64,000 nt of DNA, taken from Xenorhabdus eapokensis (lineage in GTDB: Bacteria; Pseudomonadota; Gammaproteobacteria; Enterobacterales; Enterobacteriaceae). The notes beneath the pieces were generated by a model. That model searched no databases. It saw nothing but the letters and a program-made list of their open reading frames with translations, and was not told where the DNA came from. Positions within the stretch are counted from its first letter, which is position 1, and each line of letters starts with the position of its first letter. The stretch covers positions 17,566-81,565 of the forward strand of contig NZ_MKGQ01000010.1 in NCBI RefSeq assembly GCF_001908105.1, in the 5' to 3' direction. A program made the position numbers and the translations under genes. Positions 1 to 9,427 of the stretch are shown here, piece after piece.

Positions 1-107
1 AACATTTTCGTGCAATAGCAACAAGATACGATAAGCTTGAACGGAATTACGCCAGTATGTTGGCTCTGGCGTTTATCATTGTCTGGTTGCCCATGTGGGT
101 TGAATGA
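1..107 (+). mobile_element. IS5-family (IS427-like) transposase, C-terminal end of gene
   Basis: An open frame enters from the left edge (codons starting at position 3) and stops with TGA at 105-107. It reads HFRAIATRYDKLERNYASM and continues with a hydrophobic LALAFIIVWLP tail. The (R)xIATRYDKxxxN(Y/F) signature close to the C-terminus followed by a short hydrophobic tail is typical of IS5-family transposases of the IS427/IS1031 type. The rest of the element lies outside the window, so its terminal repeat cannot be paired. It abuts the 3' end of the NRPS gene on the other strand within about 12 bases, which marks an insertion junction. The family call rests on remembered motifs. Confidence 0.75.
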
Positions 108-116
108 ATTATGACC

Positions 117-3100
117 TTAAAACATCAACAGACCCTGGTGTGGCGCAAATAATTCTTCGACTGCGTCCCAATTCAGGCAAAGCTCATTGTCTGATTCGTA
201 AACCTGATGATCCAGCCAGATTTGTGGGGTTTGCGAGATACCCCAAACCGGTTTCATCCATGATGAATGTGAAAGGAACTGCCCCTCATGGGTTCCCAAC
301 GCACTGGTGAAAACGACTGGCATAACGGCAGCATCAGGGCCACGGTGCTGCGCCAGTTCACGCATCACTCTGATCGCTGAAATATGACGGTGATCCAGAT
401 CTTGCCATAGCTGTTGTTGCAGCCGACGTGCACTTGATAACCAATTTTTCTCCGGATGCCAGGCCAGCAGTGACAGTGAAGTGAAATCACCCAGAATATG
501 TTTAATGTCCTCATGCCCGTGTGGGCGGTCGAACAGAGTAAGATTAAGGGTTAACTCCGGTCTGGTACTGAATGCGGACAGAACGGCGGCATAAGCGGCA
601 AGCAAGAGCGCAGAAGGCGTGATTTGCTGGGAAGCTGCCTGTTGTTTTAACTGCGCCCATTCCTGTGCAGATAACCGATCGCTATAGCGCACAAAATGCG
701 GGGATTGAACACTTTCTGGTGCAATACGCAATGGTAATTGCGGAGCCTGTGGCAATGTTTTCACTTGCTCTTGCCAGTATTGTAATGACTTCTGGTGTAC
801 CGGCATGTGTTGCTGGCGTAACACACAATCGCGGAATGTAACATTGAGTGGCGGTAATGCGTGCTGTTCGTTGAGATATAGCTGCTCTAACTCAGCCAGC
901 AATATCTGCATACTTAACCCGTCTAATAGCAGGTTATCCAGGCTAACAAATAGTCGGGAGACAAGGCTGTTGTCTTGTGCAAGTTGGAAATCGAACACCG
1001 GCCAGCGACTGACATCTAATACTTGGTGTGACAGACGTTCGCGTAAGGTATCTGCCTCAGTAATATCAGTAAATTGGTGTTGTTTAACGGAGAAGACTGG
1101 AACATCTTGCAATATCTGTTGTTGTCCATTAATCACAACCGTCCTCAACATAGGATGACGTTGGATCAGGCGATTTAACACTCGATTTAGGCGCTGAACA
1201 TCTAACTGTTCTATCCGGTATTCAATAAAGAAATGGGCACCAATGCCACTCAATGCGAAACCAGTATGGCGTCCGACCAGATAAGCTTGCTGAACTTCGG
1301 TTAATGGGAAAGGCTGATATTCATCTTGCTCTTCCGGTATGGAATAGGCTTCTGATGAAGTTGCAGACAAAGACGTCAATGTTGAAGCAAATGCCGCCAA
1401 TTGCGGGTTACGGAACAGGTGCCCCAGTTCGCCTTTGAAGCCTTGTTGTGTGAGTTCACCAATCAAACGGGTAGCTAAAAGACTGTCACCACCAAGCTGG
1501 AAGAAGTCGCTGTCACGCCCCAATTGCTCGGTATTGAGCAGGCGTTGCCAAATATCGGCAACGGTTTGTTCCACCGTATTTGACAAGGTCATTTCAGGCT
1601 GAGGTGTTGCTGTGTCTGTTTTTGTGGCGGATATTGCGGCGGACTGAAGAGATTGTGACAGCGCCTTGCGGTCAATTTTACCGTTTGGTGTCAGGGGCAA
1701 GTGAGGAATAACATGCAAGCGCTGTGGGATCATATACCCTGGCAAGTGTTGTGCCAGAGCGGATTTGATTTTTTCCCGATCAGGTATGGTGACGTTGTCA
1801 CTTGTTTGCATCAACAACACATTCAGATTGCCGATGGTAACCGGTGTTTCCGCTTGCAATGGAAGAAGAGATAACCACTCTGACGCAGAACGTAGCTGAA
1901 TACCTTGAGGTGAGAGCAGCTCAGTCGTAATCAGGGAGATAGAGGATGCTTGTTGCAGCTCCATTGCCAATACTAAAGCGCCCGGTTGTGCCAGTGGAAG
2001 CAATACGTTAATGCAATTTGTTGGGTCTTCCTCGCGGTGTAATACATTGTTTAGCAGGATGATATCGGCCTGATACTGTAATGATTCAGGAACTTGCTCA
2101 GACCAGCGTTTTACTGACGCATGATTGTGGCTATTTAACCGAGCTTGCATCTGGTTAAGCAGAGCCTGAGAACGCTCAAAGCCGACATAAGACAAATGTT
2201 GGTCAGTAATATGTTCTGTCAGCCATTGAGCACAGAGACCACTGCGGGCATCGAATTCCATCAAAGTCACAGGGCGTTGTAACCGCTGGGAAAGGGCAAC
2301 GATAACCTGTTTCAGTCCTGCCAACCATTGTTGGGTTTCTGGTTGGACAAAGAGCTGTTGCTCCGGTGCAAATTGCGGATCATCAAGTAATGTGACGGCT
2401 GCCTGTTGTCCGGTAAGAATATTACGCAGCGTAGAATGCCAGCGTGCGGGAATACATTTTGCTTCGTTTTTGTATGTGGTGGATGGCAATACAGCCTGAT
2501 AGACATGATGCGCAGGTTCAGTCAGTACATTGCTTTGGCAAAGATACGCCAGCATGCGGACAAACCAGTGATGGTATTCCGGCTGGGGTTGATAATGTTT
2601 CAGGCAATCGGTGAGCGATTGCGGTGAAGCAAATGCAATACCGTGACGAGACAGATGTTCTAGCAGGAACAGCGCAACTTGAGGTTCACTGCCATCATGA
2701 GTGCTGGTCGGCATGGCAGGAAACAGATCATGGTAGTTTGCTGGTAATTGTGGTGCACGATTGATGCGTCGGCACAACGTATCGTCTTCCAATTCAAGGA
2801 ATGCCACCAGGGATTTCTCTTTTTCACCACGGGTTAAGGCAACGCCTTTACGGATACCGGTGACTTGATTGAGGGCAGCATCAATTTCCCCTAATTCAAT
2901 TCGGTAGCCCCCAATTTTTACCTGACTATCACGGCGCCCCATAAATTCGAGCCAGCCTCCAGGGTGATAACAACCCAGATCACCGGTACGATACCAACGT
3001 TCCCCTTGATCAATGACAAATTGGGCTGCTGTACGCGCTTCATCATTGAAATACCCCAGCGCTACACCGACACCACCAATCCAAAGTTCACCGACAACCC

Positions 3101-5765
3101 AATCTGGGCAATCACGACCATCTTCACCGACTACCCGGTAACGCTGGTTCGCGAGAGGATAACCATAAGGGATAGAGCGCCACTGCGCGTCAACTTCCTT
3201 AACGATATATTCATTTGACCAGATAGCCGCTTCCGTAGCACCTCCCATTGCACTGAGTACACCATCAGGATTGAACGCACGATAACGTTCAGGCAGCGAC
3301 AAACCGATCCAATCCCCGGACAGCATCACGGTACGCAGCGTTCTCGGCGCATCAACTTCCATGCCTTCGCAATAGGTCAGTAACATATCGAACAGTGCCG
3401 GTACGCTGTTCCACATCGTAACGTGATGGCGTTCGATCAGCATTTCCCAGATTGAAGGATCGCGGCGTTGTGCTTCGCCAACAAGCACCAGCGCGCCTCC
3501 TGCACTGAGGATGCCAAAAATATCATAAACGGAGAGGTCGAAATGCAGGGCAGAGAGTGCCAACAACCGGTCACTGCTTTGAACTTGATGACGGCGATTG
3601 ATATCCAGACAGGTATTCAGTGCGCTCTGGTGGCTAATCACCACACCTTTTGGCGTACCGGTTGAACCAGAGGTATAGATGATATAAGCCGGATCAGTCA
3701 CCGTACGTTTAGCCATGTCCGTTAAGGGCAGTAACTGCTCATCCTGATGCCAGGAAATGCAATGTATATCCTGTGACCAAGTATTCTGCTGCTTAAGATC
3801 AATGATCACGATATTGATTCCAGCACTTTCACAGATAGCCCGACGTCGGTTGAGTGGCTGATCTGCGGGAATCGGAACATAAACACCGCCAGCATAAAGC
3901 ACCGCTAAGACAGCAACAATTTGTCCGATACCTTTTTCCATGCTGATGGCAACGCGATCTTCCGGTATAACCGCCATTTTTTGCAGGACAGCGGCTAATC
4001 GACGGGCTGCCAGACTGAGTTCGCCATAACTTATTTCTTCATCAGGAGTAATTAAAGCGACGGCATTTGGGGTACGTTCTGCTTGTGTAAACACGGCTTC
4101 ATGTAACAAAGCATTGGGCAATGGTTCGACCGTGTTATTAATTTGATGTCGCAGATGGTATTGCGACTCAGGCATCAGGTCTGGTAACTTTTCGCACCAT
4201 TGTGTCGCGTTTTCCGTCAGGTTCTTAATCAGTTTCTGATAGGTAGTGAATAGAGTATCCATCAAACCGTCAGGGAAAAGTTCATCGTTGCTGTCCCACT
4301 GAATATTCAGGGCATTTTCATGTTCAAAAGCAACAAAATCCAGCCATACCTGAGGAGTTTGTGATATGCCCCAACTGGGTTTTCCCAGAACATCACGGGT
4401 ATTCTCACCATATAAAGGCCGGCCTAGATTGCTGGTAAACACAATTGGCGCGCCATGTGGGTGGTTGCCCCGTTTTCTGAGTTCACGTAGCAGTTCGACA
4501 CCAGACCAATGGCGATGTTCGTAGGCTTCAGTAAATGTTGCTTGTGCATCCTGCGCCAGTTGGCAGAACGGTAAATTATCACCAGGAATATCTAACAGCA
4601 GAATATTGGTAAAATCAGCCAGAATATTGTCAATTGCGTTGTGCAGCGGCGCTCTGTCAAATAGTGTCAGGTTGAACAGCAAGCGTGCTGAATTGCTCCA
4701 GCGACACAATAAAGCGGCAAACGCTGTCGCTAATGCCATTGTTGGCGTAACGCCATTTTGCTGCGCGAGTTGCTTAAAACGTTCCCAATGTTCAGGCGAT
4801 AAGCGAAAATCTCTGCGCTGGATGCGGACATTTTTTATCAGCGAAGGCTCTCTGGCCAAAGGAAGCTGGGGGGCAGGGGGCAAAGTATCTAAGCGGTTAC
4901 GCCAGAATACCTCGGCTTCTTGTCGGGATTGCTTAAATTGAGCCTGATATTGTGTGAGATAACTGCAAAAATCATAGTCAGAAGCAAGAGCAGGCAGGCT
5001 GCGTTTGGCAATTAATGCCGCCAGTTCGGTAAAGAACAGGCTAAAACTGGCGGCATCCATGATCAGCAGGTCGATATTGGCATGTAGCCGATGTTGATTA
5101 TCGCCAAACAGGCTAAGTTGAATATCAAACGTTTCTCCTTCTTCAACCCGTAATACGCGATGGCTTAATTGTTCACGGATGTTATTCAGCGCTTGGTGCT
5201 GTTCATCCACTGCCTGATGACGGAGATCGTGAACTGTCAATTTTTTCCAGTAAGCGTTGGGCATGCCTTGCTGACGACCATCCGGCAAAAAACGGACACG
5301 CAACATCGGATGGCGCTGGATCAGGGTATGAATAGCGGTTTCTAATCGTTCTGGATCCAGCCCAATACCATCAAACTCCTGGTACAGATGGCAACCGACT
5401 CCCCCCAACGTTTGTTCCGGTGAACGTCCAACAAAATAAGCATGTTGTACTGCCGTCAATGGGAATGGACGAGCATCTGCAATCCGTGGCTGTGGCGTTA
5501 TATCTTTGGATACGGCGGGATGAGCGACAGGCATATGGCGTTGCAGAAGCTGGCTCCAGGCATGCAGCGTTGGTTTTTGGTAAAGTTCGCGCAGAGTGAC
5601 ACGATGTCCCTGACGTCTAAACTGGTTCAGCAATGCCATAATTTGCATTGAATCCAGCCCATAGCGAATTAAATCGTCATGATCGCCCACCAAAATATTT
5701 TTTTGATTAAACAGGCCAGCAATAAGCTGGCGCAGTGAATCAGGAGAGAGAAGGTCCGTGTGCAT
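117..5765 (-). CDS. irp2: HMWP2/Irp2-like nonribosomal peptide synthetase, 3' end truncated by IS
   Basis: This 1882-residue NRPS has the yersiniabactin HMWP2 layout. An aryl carrier domain (about 1-75, GLDS with Ser39) is followed by cyclization domain 1 (about 95-530, DLLIMDAAS = DxxxxDxxS). An adenylation domain starts near 560 (YTSGSTGTPKG; YRTGDLG) and carries an embedded degenerate methyltransferase/epimerase-like insert before its A10 motif (PNGKIDRKAL). A peptidyl carrier (LGGDSL) and cyclization domain 2 (about 1420 to the end, DNLLLDGLS) follow. Residues at the specificity positions read roughly D-L-Y-N-L-S-M-I-W, the cysteine-type code. HMWP2 is about 2035 residues; here the end of Cy2 and the last carrier domain are missing, and the frame closes at a TAA beside a transposase tail. 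Inferred role: loading an aryl starter such as salicylate and forming thiazoline rings. It is last in the siderophore operon. Activity is doubtful. Confidence 0.9.
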   Translation of the reverse strand: MHTDLLSPDSLRQLIAGLFNQKNILVGDHDDLIRYGLDSMQIMALLNQFRRQGHRVTLRELYQKPTLHAWSQLLQRHMPVAHPAVSKDITPQPRIADARPFPLTAVQHAYFVGRSPEQTLGGVGCHLYQEFDGIGLDPERLETAIHTLIQRHPMLRVRFLPDGRQQGMPNAYWKKLTVHDLRHQAVDEQHQALNNIREQLSHRVLRVEEGETFDIQLSLFGDNQHRLHANIDLLIMDAASFSLFFTELAALIAKRSLPALASDYDFCSYLTQYQAQFKQSRQEAEVFWRNRLDTLPPAPQLPLAREPSLIKNVRIQRRDFRLSPEHWERFKQLAQQNGVTPTMALATAFAALLCRWSNSARLLFNLTLFDRAPLHNAIDNILADFTNILLLDIPGDNLPFCQLAQDAQATFTEAYEHRHWSGVELLRELRKRGNHPHGAPIVFTSNLGRPLYGENTRDVLGKPSWGISQTPQVWLDFVAFEHENALNIQWDSNDELFPDGLMDTLFTTYQKLIKNLTENATQWCEKLPDLMPESQYHLRHQINNTVEPLPNALLHEAVFTQAERTPNAVALITPDEEISYGELSLAARRLAAVLQKMAVIPEDRVAISMEKGIGQIVAVLAVLYAGGVYVPIPADQPLNRRRAICESAGINIVIIDLKQQNTWSQDIHCISWHQDEQLLPLTDMAKRTVTDPAYIIYTSGSTGTPKGVVISHQSALNTCLDINRRHQVQSSDRLLALSALHFDLSVYDIFGILSAGGALVLVGEAQRRDPSIWEMLIERHHVTMWNSVPALFDMLLTYCEGMEVDAPRTLRTVMLSGDWIGLSLPERYRAFNPDGVLSAMGGATEAAIWSNEYIVKEVDAQWRSIPYGYPLANQRYRVVGEDGRDCPDWVVGELWIGGVGVALGYFNDEARTAAQFVIDQGERWYRTGDLGCYHPGGWLEFMGRRDSQVKIGGYRIELGEIDAALNQVTGIRKGVALTRGEKEKSLVAFLELEDDTLCRRINRAPQLPANYHDLFPAMPTSTHDGSEPQVALFLLEHLSRHGIAFASPQSLTDCLKHYQPQPEYHHWFVRMLAYLCQSNVLTEPAHHVYQAVLPSTTYKNEAKCIPARWHSTLRNILTGQQAAVTLLDDPQFAPEQQLFVQPETQQWLAGLKQVIVALSQRLQRPVTLMEFDARSGLCAQWLTEHITDQHLSYVGFERSQALLNQMQARLNSHNHASVKRWSEQVPESLQYQADIILLNNVLHREEDPTNCINVLLPLAQPGALVLAMELQQASSISLITTELLSPQGIQLRSASEWLSLLPLQAETPVTIGNLNVLLMQTSDNVTIPDREKIKSALAQHLPGYMIPQRLHVIPHLPLTPNGKIDRKALSQSLQSAAISATKTDTATPQPEMTLSNTVEQTVADIWQRLLNTEQLGRDSDFFQLGGDSLLATRLIGELTQQGFKGELGHLFRNPQLAAFASTLTSLSATSSEAYSIPEEQDEYQPFPLTEVQQAYLVGRHTGFALSGIGAHFFIEYRIEQLDVQRLNRVLNRLIQRHPMLRTVVINGQQQILQDVPVFSVKQHQFTDITEADTLRERLSHQVLDVSRWPVFDFQLAQDNSLVSRLFVSLDNLLLDGLSMQILLAELEQLYLNEQHALPPLNVTFRDCVLRQQHMPVHQKSLQYWQEQVKTLPQAPQLPLRIAPESVQSPHFVRYSDRLSAQEWAQLKQQAASQQITPSALLLAAYAAVLSAFSTRPELTLNLTLFDRPHGHEDIKHILGDFTSLSLLAWHPEKNWLSSARRLQQQLWQDLDHRHISAIRVMRELAQHRGPDAAVMPVVFTSALGTHEGQFLSHSSWMKPVWGISQTPQIWLDHQVYESDNELCLNWDAVEELFAPHQGLLMF

Positions 5766-5813
5766 GAATAAATCCTATAAAATGGCAGTCCTAACAAATC
5801 AGATAATGGCGGG

Positions 5814-7610
5814 TTACACCTTATTTGAATGAATACTTAAGGGAATATTGGGATCTAAGTGCCAATGCGCTTCTGAGCCAAGGTGATTTTTCCAAAGGGA
5901 TTGGTAAAGCGGGCAACGCTTCAGTAATTCATCATGTGTACCGCTATCGCAAAGGGTTCCATGATCCATTACCAATATTTGATCAGCACGGGTTATCGTA
6001 CTTAGCCGATGAGCAATCACAAAAACGGTTTTATCCTGAGTGAGAGAATCAAATGCTTCTTGTATCAATTGCTCATTTTCGGGATCCAGCGACGCCGTTG
6101 CTTCGTCCAGGAATAAAATTGGCGACTGTTTGAGAATAGCGCGAGCAATGGCAAGCCGTTGGCGCTCCCCGCCAGACAACGTACCGCCATCCACACCTAA
6201 AGGTGTATCGTACCCTTGCGGTAGTGCCATAATCGTATCGTGAATGTTGGCGAGATGGGCTGCCTGTTCCAGCTCTGACTGGGTTGCATTCGGATCACCC
6301 AAACGGAGATTATTGGCGACGGTATCCTGAAATAGTGCGGTTTCCTGGAACACCATTGTGACGGTGTCGTACAGTGCCTGAGTCTGGTAATGATGAATAG
6401 GGTTTCCACCCAGACGGATTTCACCTTTATCCAGTTGATAGAAAGAGAGTAATAAGTAAGCCAGCGTGGATTTACCACTGCCACTTGGCCCCACAATGGC
6501 GGTCATACTGCCTTGTGGCGCAGAAAATGAAACATTTTGGATAGCGGGCTGGCGCGTACCTGGGTAGCTAAATGAGATGTTGTTAACCTCAACATCATAT
6601 TTATCGGGTGCTGCTAATGATCCGGAAACCTGGGTGGCAATTGCTTCTATCTCTGCAATATGTGTTTCGCCGACTTGTGTTAATGCAGTCACATTGAGCA
6701 GGGGAATGATCCCGCGCAAAGGGGTAATAGTGGCAAACAACAGCAGAATAGTGATCAGCATCTCTGGGAGGGTAAATGCTGCCGGTACAGCAGCATTAAA
6801 GCGTAGGGCAGCGGCCAGAATGCCAACCACTACGCTGGTATCAATGATGATATAGAACAGACTCAACAACGGTATGCTTTTGAATACGCCACGGCGGAAT
6901 GCAACCCGTAATTGTTCAATTTCCTGGTCAAAACGTTGTTCTACCGTTGTGGTAGCAGCCGCTGCGCGAATAAAAGCCATGCCTTGGGCATACTCTACGA
7001 TTGCTTCGGATACATCAGCCATCATCGCTGCCCGACGACGCAATATTTCATTAAGCTTTTGCCGGATACCACCCAGAATGAGCAAGCCAACCATCAATAC
7101 CAATAGGGCACAGCCAGCAACAACCCAATCGAACCAGAATAAAGCCAGATAGATAAGCGACAGCATCATAATCTGACAGGTGATTTGTGGAGTGGTATAG
7201 GCCGATTGGTTTTCCTGCCATTGCACATCTTCGGATAACGTCAGGGCTATTTTTCCGGCACTTAATCCGCGAATTGTTGCTATGGACATACTGACAAGCC
7301 GTTGTAGCAAAGCGCGACGGATTTCTATCCCTAAGTCATAAGCAGCAATGGTGAGTTTACGCAGTGCGCGAGACATAAAAGCGAACCGCAGCAACAATAA
7401 AATAACCAATAATGTCAGAGTAATAAGCGGCAGCATATTGTTGCCGTTTTCTTTCAGATGAGCGTCTTCCAGATGAGTGATAGCCCAAGCGGCGATAGCC
7501 AGTTGAGCAATAATTGCAATGGTATCAAGTTGCTTATATAACAACCCCGCAAACCAAACCCGCTGTAATTTTGCAGACAGATGTTGTTGGAGACGATTAA
7601 ATAATCCCAT
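5814..7610 (-). CDS. ybtQ: YbtQ/Irp7-like ABC transporter (membrane-ATPase half transporter)
   Basis: The protein (598 aa) has an N-terminal six-helix transmembrane domain (about 20-320) and a C-terminal ATPase. Walker A is GPSGSGKST, the signature is LSGGERQR and Walker B is ILFLDEATASLD. The start at 7610 is chosen over an upstream in-frame ATG at 7658. It has AGGAG at proper spacing, lies 2 bases past the stop of the upstream gene, and gives the usual 600-residue size of YbtQ. In Yersinia, YbtP and YbtQ act as a pair in the inner membrane to take up ferric yersiniabactin. The tandem arrangement with a second half transporter and the neighbouring receptor and NRPS support the same role here. 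Confidence 0.85.
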   Translation of the reverse strand: MGLFNRLQQHLSAKLQRVWFAGLLYKQLDTIAIIAQLAIAAWAITHLEDAHLKENGNNMLPLITLTLLVILLLLRFAFMSRALRKLTIAAYDLGIEIRRALLQRLVSMSIATIRGLSAGKIALTLSEDVQWQENQSAYTTPQITCQIMMLSLIYLALFWFDWVVAGCALLVLMVGLLILGGIRQKLNEILRRRAAMMADVSEAIVEYAQGMAFIRAAAATTTVEQRFDQEIEQLRVAFRRGVFKSIPLLSLFYIIIDTSVVVGILAAALRFNAAVPAAFTLPEMLITILLLFATITPLRGIIPLLNVTALTQVGETHIAEIEAIATQVSGSLAAPDKYDVEVNNISFSYPGTRQPAIQNVSFSAPQGSMTAIVGPSGSGKSTLAYLLLSFYQLDKGEIRLGGNPIHHYQTQALYDTVTMVFQETALFQDTVANNLRLGDPNATQSELEQAAHLANIHDTIMALPQGYDTPLGVDGGTLSGGERQRLAIARAILKQSPILFLDEATASLDPENEQLIQEAFDSLTQDKTVFVIAHRLSTITRADQILVMDHGTLCDSGTHDELLKRCPLYQSLWKNHLGSEAHWHLDPNIPLSIHSNKV

Positions 7611-7612
7611 GA

Positions 7613-9427
7613 TTAATTTACTCCTGTTCCGGTATTTTCTCCCCGCCAGGCTGCCCACTGTCTGGCATACGCACCTTGCTGCGCGACCAGTTCATCATGG
7701 GTTCCTTGCTCAATGACTTGTCCTTTATCTAAAACCAGTATTTGATCAAGGTGACGGATAGTTGGCAGGCGATGGGCGATAACAATCACGGTCTTATTAC
7801 GGCCTGTCTTGGTGCGGCATAGTGCATTGAGTGCTTGTTGCATCTCTTTTTCACATTCTGGATCGGCATAGGCCGTGGCTTCATCCAATACAAGAATGGG
7901 GGCGTTTTTCAGAATGGCGGCGGCAACGGCGATACGCTGCTTTTCGCCTACAGACAAGCTGATACCGTTGTTAATTACGGTGTTATAGCCTTGGGGTAAC
8001 TGTTGAATAAATTGGTGGGCTTGTGCTGCGATGGCCGCTGCTTCAACTTCAGCTTGTGAAGCATCAGGGCGAGCCAAGCGGATATTATTGGCTATCGTAT
8101 CGTTGAACAGAAATACTCGCTGGAATACAAAAGAGATGTTATTACGCAGAGTAGGTTCATCCATGTCGCGGATATCCACATCACCAACCGTAATTTTGCC
8201 TTGTTGAGGATCCCAAAGACGTGCGATCAGGCTGGCTATCGTGGATTTACCAGAGCCGCTGGCTCCGACCAGCGCGAGTGAACTGCCGGCAGGGACGGAA
8301 AACGAGATGTTATTTAAGACATTATTTTGCTTATTTTGATCCTGTTTATCTTGATAAGAAAAGCTGACATTATGCAAAGTCACCGTGTGTTCGATAGGAA
8401 CCTGACTTTGGGTACACGGCGCTAATTCAGGCTGGTTCATTAGCCAACGATAACGAGTGACTAACGCCTCTTGCTGCTGCAAGCGTGTCATCACAGAGAA
8501 CATAGATGAAGCAATATTGCCGAATGCCATCGCAGCCAGAATAAAGAAAGTAAATTCAAATAAAGTGATCTCTTGTCGGTTGAATAACCAGACCGCCAAA
8601 GGGAGGACAAACAGCAGATTAGCGCTGGATAGCACGAAAAATCGGCTGGATTTAACCTGCACTTTCTCAACCCAAACATCGATAACACGTGTCAGGGCGG
8701 TAAATGCTTCTTCCGCTCGCTGTAGGGCAATCTTGCCACCTGAATAGGTTTTTACTACAGGAATGGCGTTGATAACTTCACCCATTGTTGAAGCAATACG
8801 ATTTTGGGCGGCGTAAAAACGTTGAGTCGTGGTTTGAACTTTCATCTGAATATAGATGAATAATAAACAGGCACCCAAAGTTGGGGCAAAAGCTGCCAAT
8901 GCTAATCGCCAGTCAATGGCTAACATCACACTTAATGCGATCAATGGACCAAATAAGGTTGCTGACATCTCTGGAATAATGTGGGCAATACCATCCTCAA
9001 GCTGTTCGACGTCATCTAACATCATCTTCTTGATTTCGGTGCTGTCAGTCTGCATAAAGAAGCCTAAGGGAACAGATTTCAGCTTATTGCTGATATGACG
9101 ACGAACATCAGCCTGAACATCGGCTGCGATCAAATGAGCAACAAACGTTGAACCACTGAAAGTCAACATAGCGGCAAAGGTAAAGCTTAATAACATGATG
9201 CCGTAATTCAGCAAGGTGTCATATTGCCCGTCATAGAGAGATTGGGTAATAAGACCCGCAATCGCGGCCGGCAGTATTTGCAAGCCGGCAGAAACAATAG
9301 CAAGTGCAATGGCAACGTAACTCAGCGTGCGGTATGGACGCATCATATTCCACAGTGTCTTAAGGACACCGGCGTCAGCAGCACGTTGTTCGGGAGAATT
9401 CTGAACAGAAGGATCATGACTGGGCAT
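7613..9427 (-). CDS. ybtP: YbtP/Irp6-like ABC transporter (membrane-ATPase half transporter)
   Basis: This 604-residue half transporter pairs with the following ybtQ-like gene. A transmembrane domain (about 30-330) precedes an ATPase with Walker A GASGSGKST and Walker B ILVLDEATAYADPE. The signature motif is LSVGEKQR instead of LSGGQ, a departure that would make one of the two composite ATP sites of the dimer weaker. The longer frame opens at 9502, but ATG at 9427 is preferred because AAAAGGAAAA precedes it and it overlaps the end of the MFS gene by only 14 bases. Expected role: inner-membrane import of a ferric siderophore with YbtQ. Confidence 0.85.
   Translation of the reverse strand: MPSHDPSVQNSPEQRAADAGVLKTLWNMMRPYRTLSYVAIALAIVSAGLQILPAAIAGLITQSLYDGQYDTLLNYGIMLLSFTFAAMLTFSGSTFVAHLIAADVQADVRRHISNKLKSVPLGFFMQTDSTEIKKMMLDDVEQLEDGIAHIIPEMSATLFGPLIALSVMLAIDWRLALAAFAPTLGACLLFIYIQMKVQTTTQRFYAAQNRIASTMGEVINAIPVVKTYSGGKIALQRAEEAFTALTRVIDVWVEKVQVKSSRFFVLSSANLLFVLPLAVWLFNRQEITLFEFTFFILAAMAFGNIASSMFSVMTRLQQQEALVTRYRWLMNQPELAPCTQSQVPIEHTVTLHNVSFSYQDKQDQNKQNNVLNNISFSVPAGSSLALVGASGSGKSTIASLIARLWDPQQGKITVGDVDIRDMDEPTLRNNISFVFQRVFLFNDTIANNIRLARPDASQAEVEAAAIAAQAHQFIQQLPQGYNTVINNGISLSVGEKQRIAVAAAILKNAPILVLDEATAYADPECEKEMQQALNALCRTKTGRNKTVIVIAHRLPTIRHLDQILVLDKGQVIEQGTHDELVAQQGAYARQWAAWRGENTGTGVN

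Noticed and set aside
104..310. A 68-codon plus-strand frame starting in the IS tail
   Set aside because: It is the reverse shadow of the NRPS cyclization domain; no ribosome binding site or family features.
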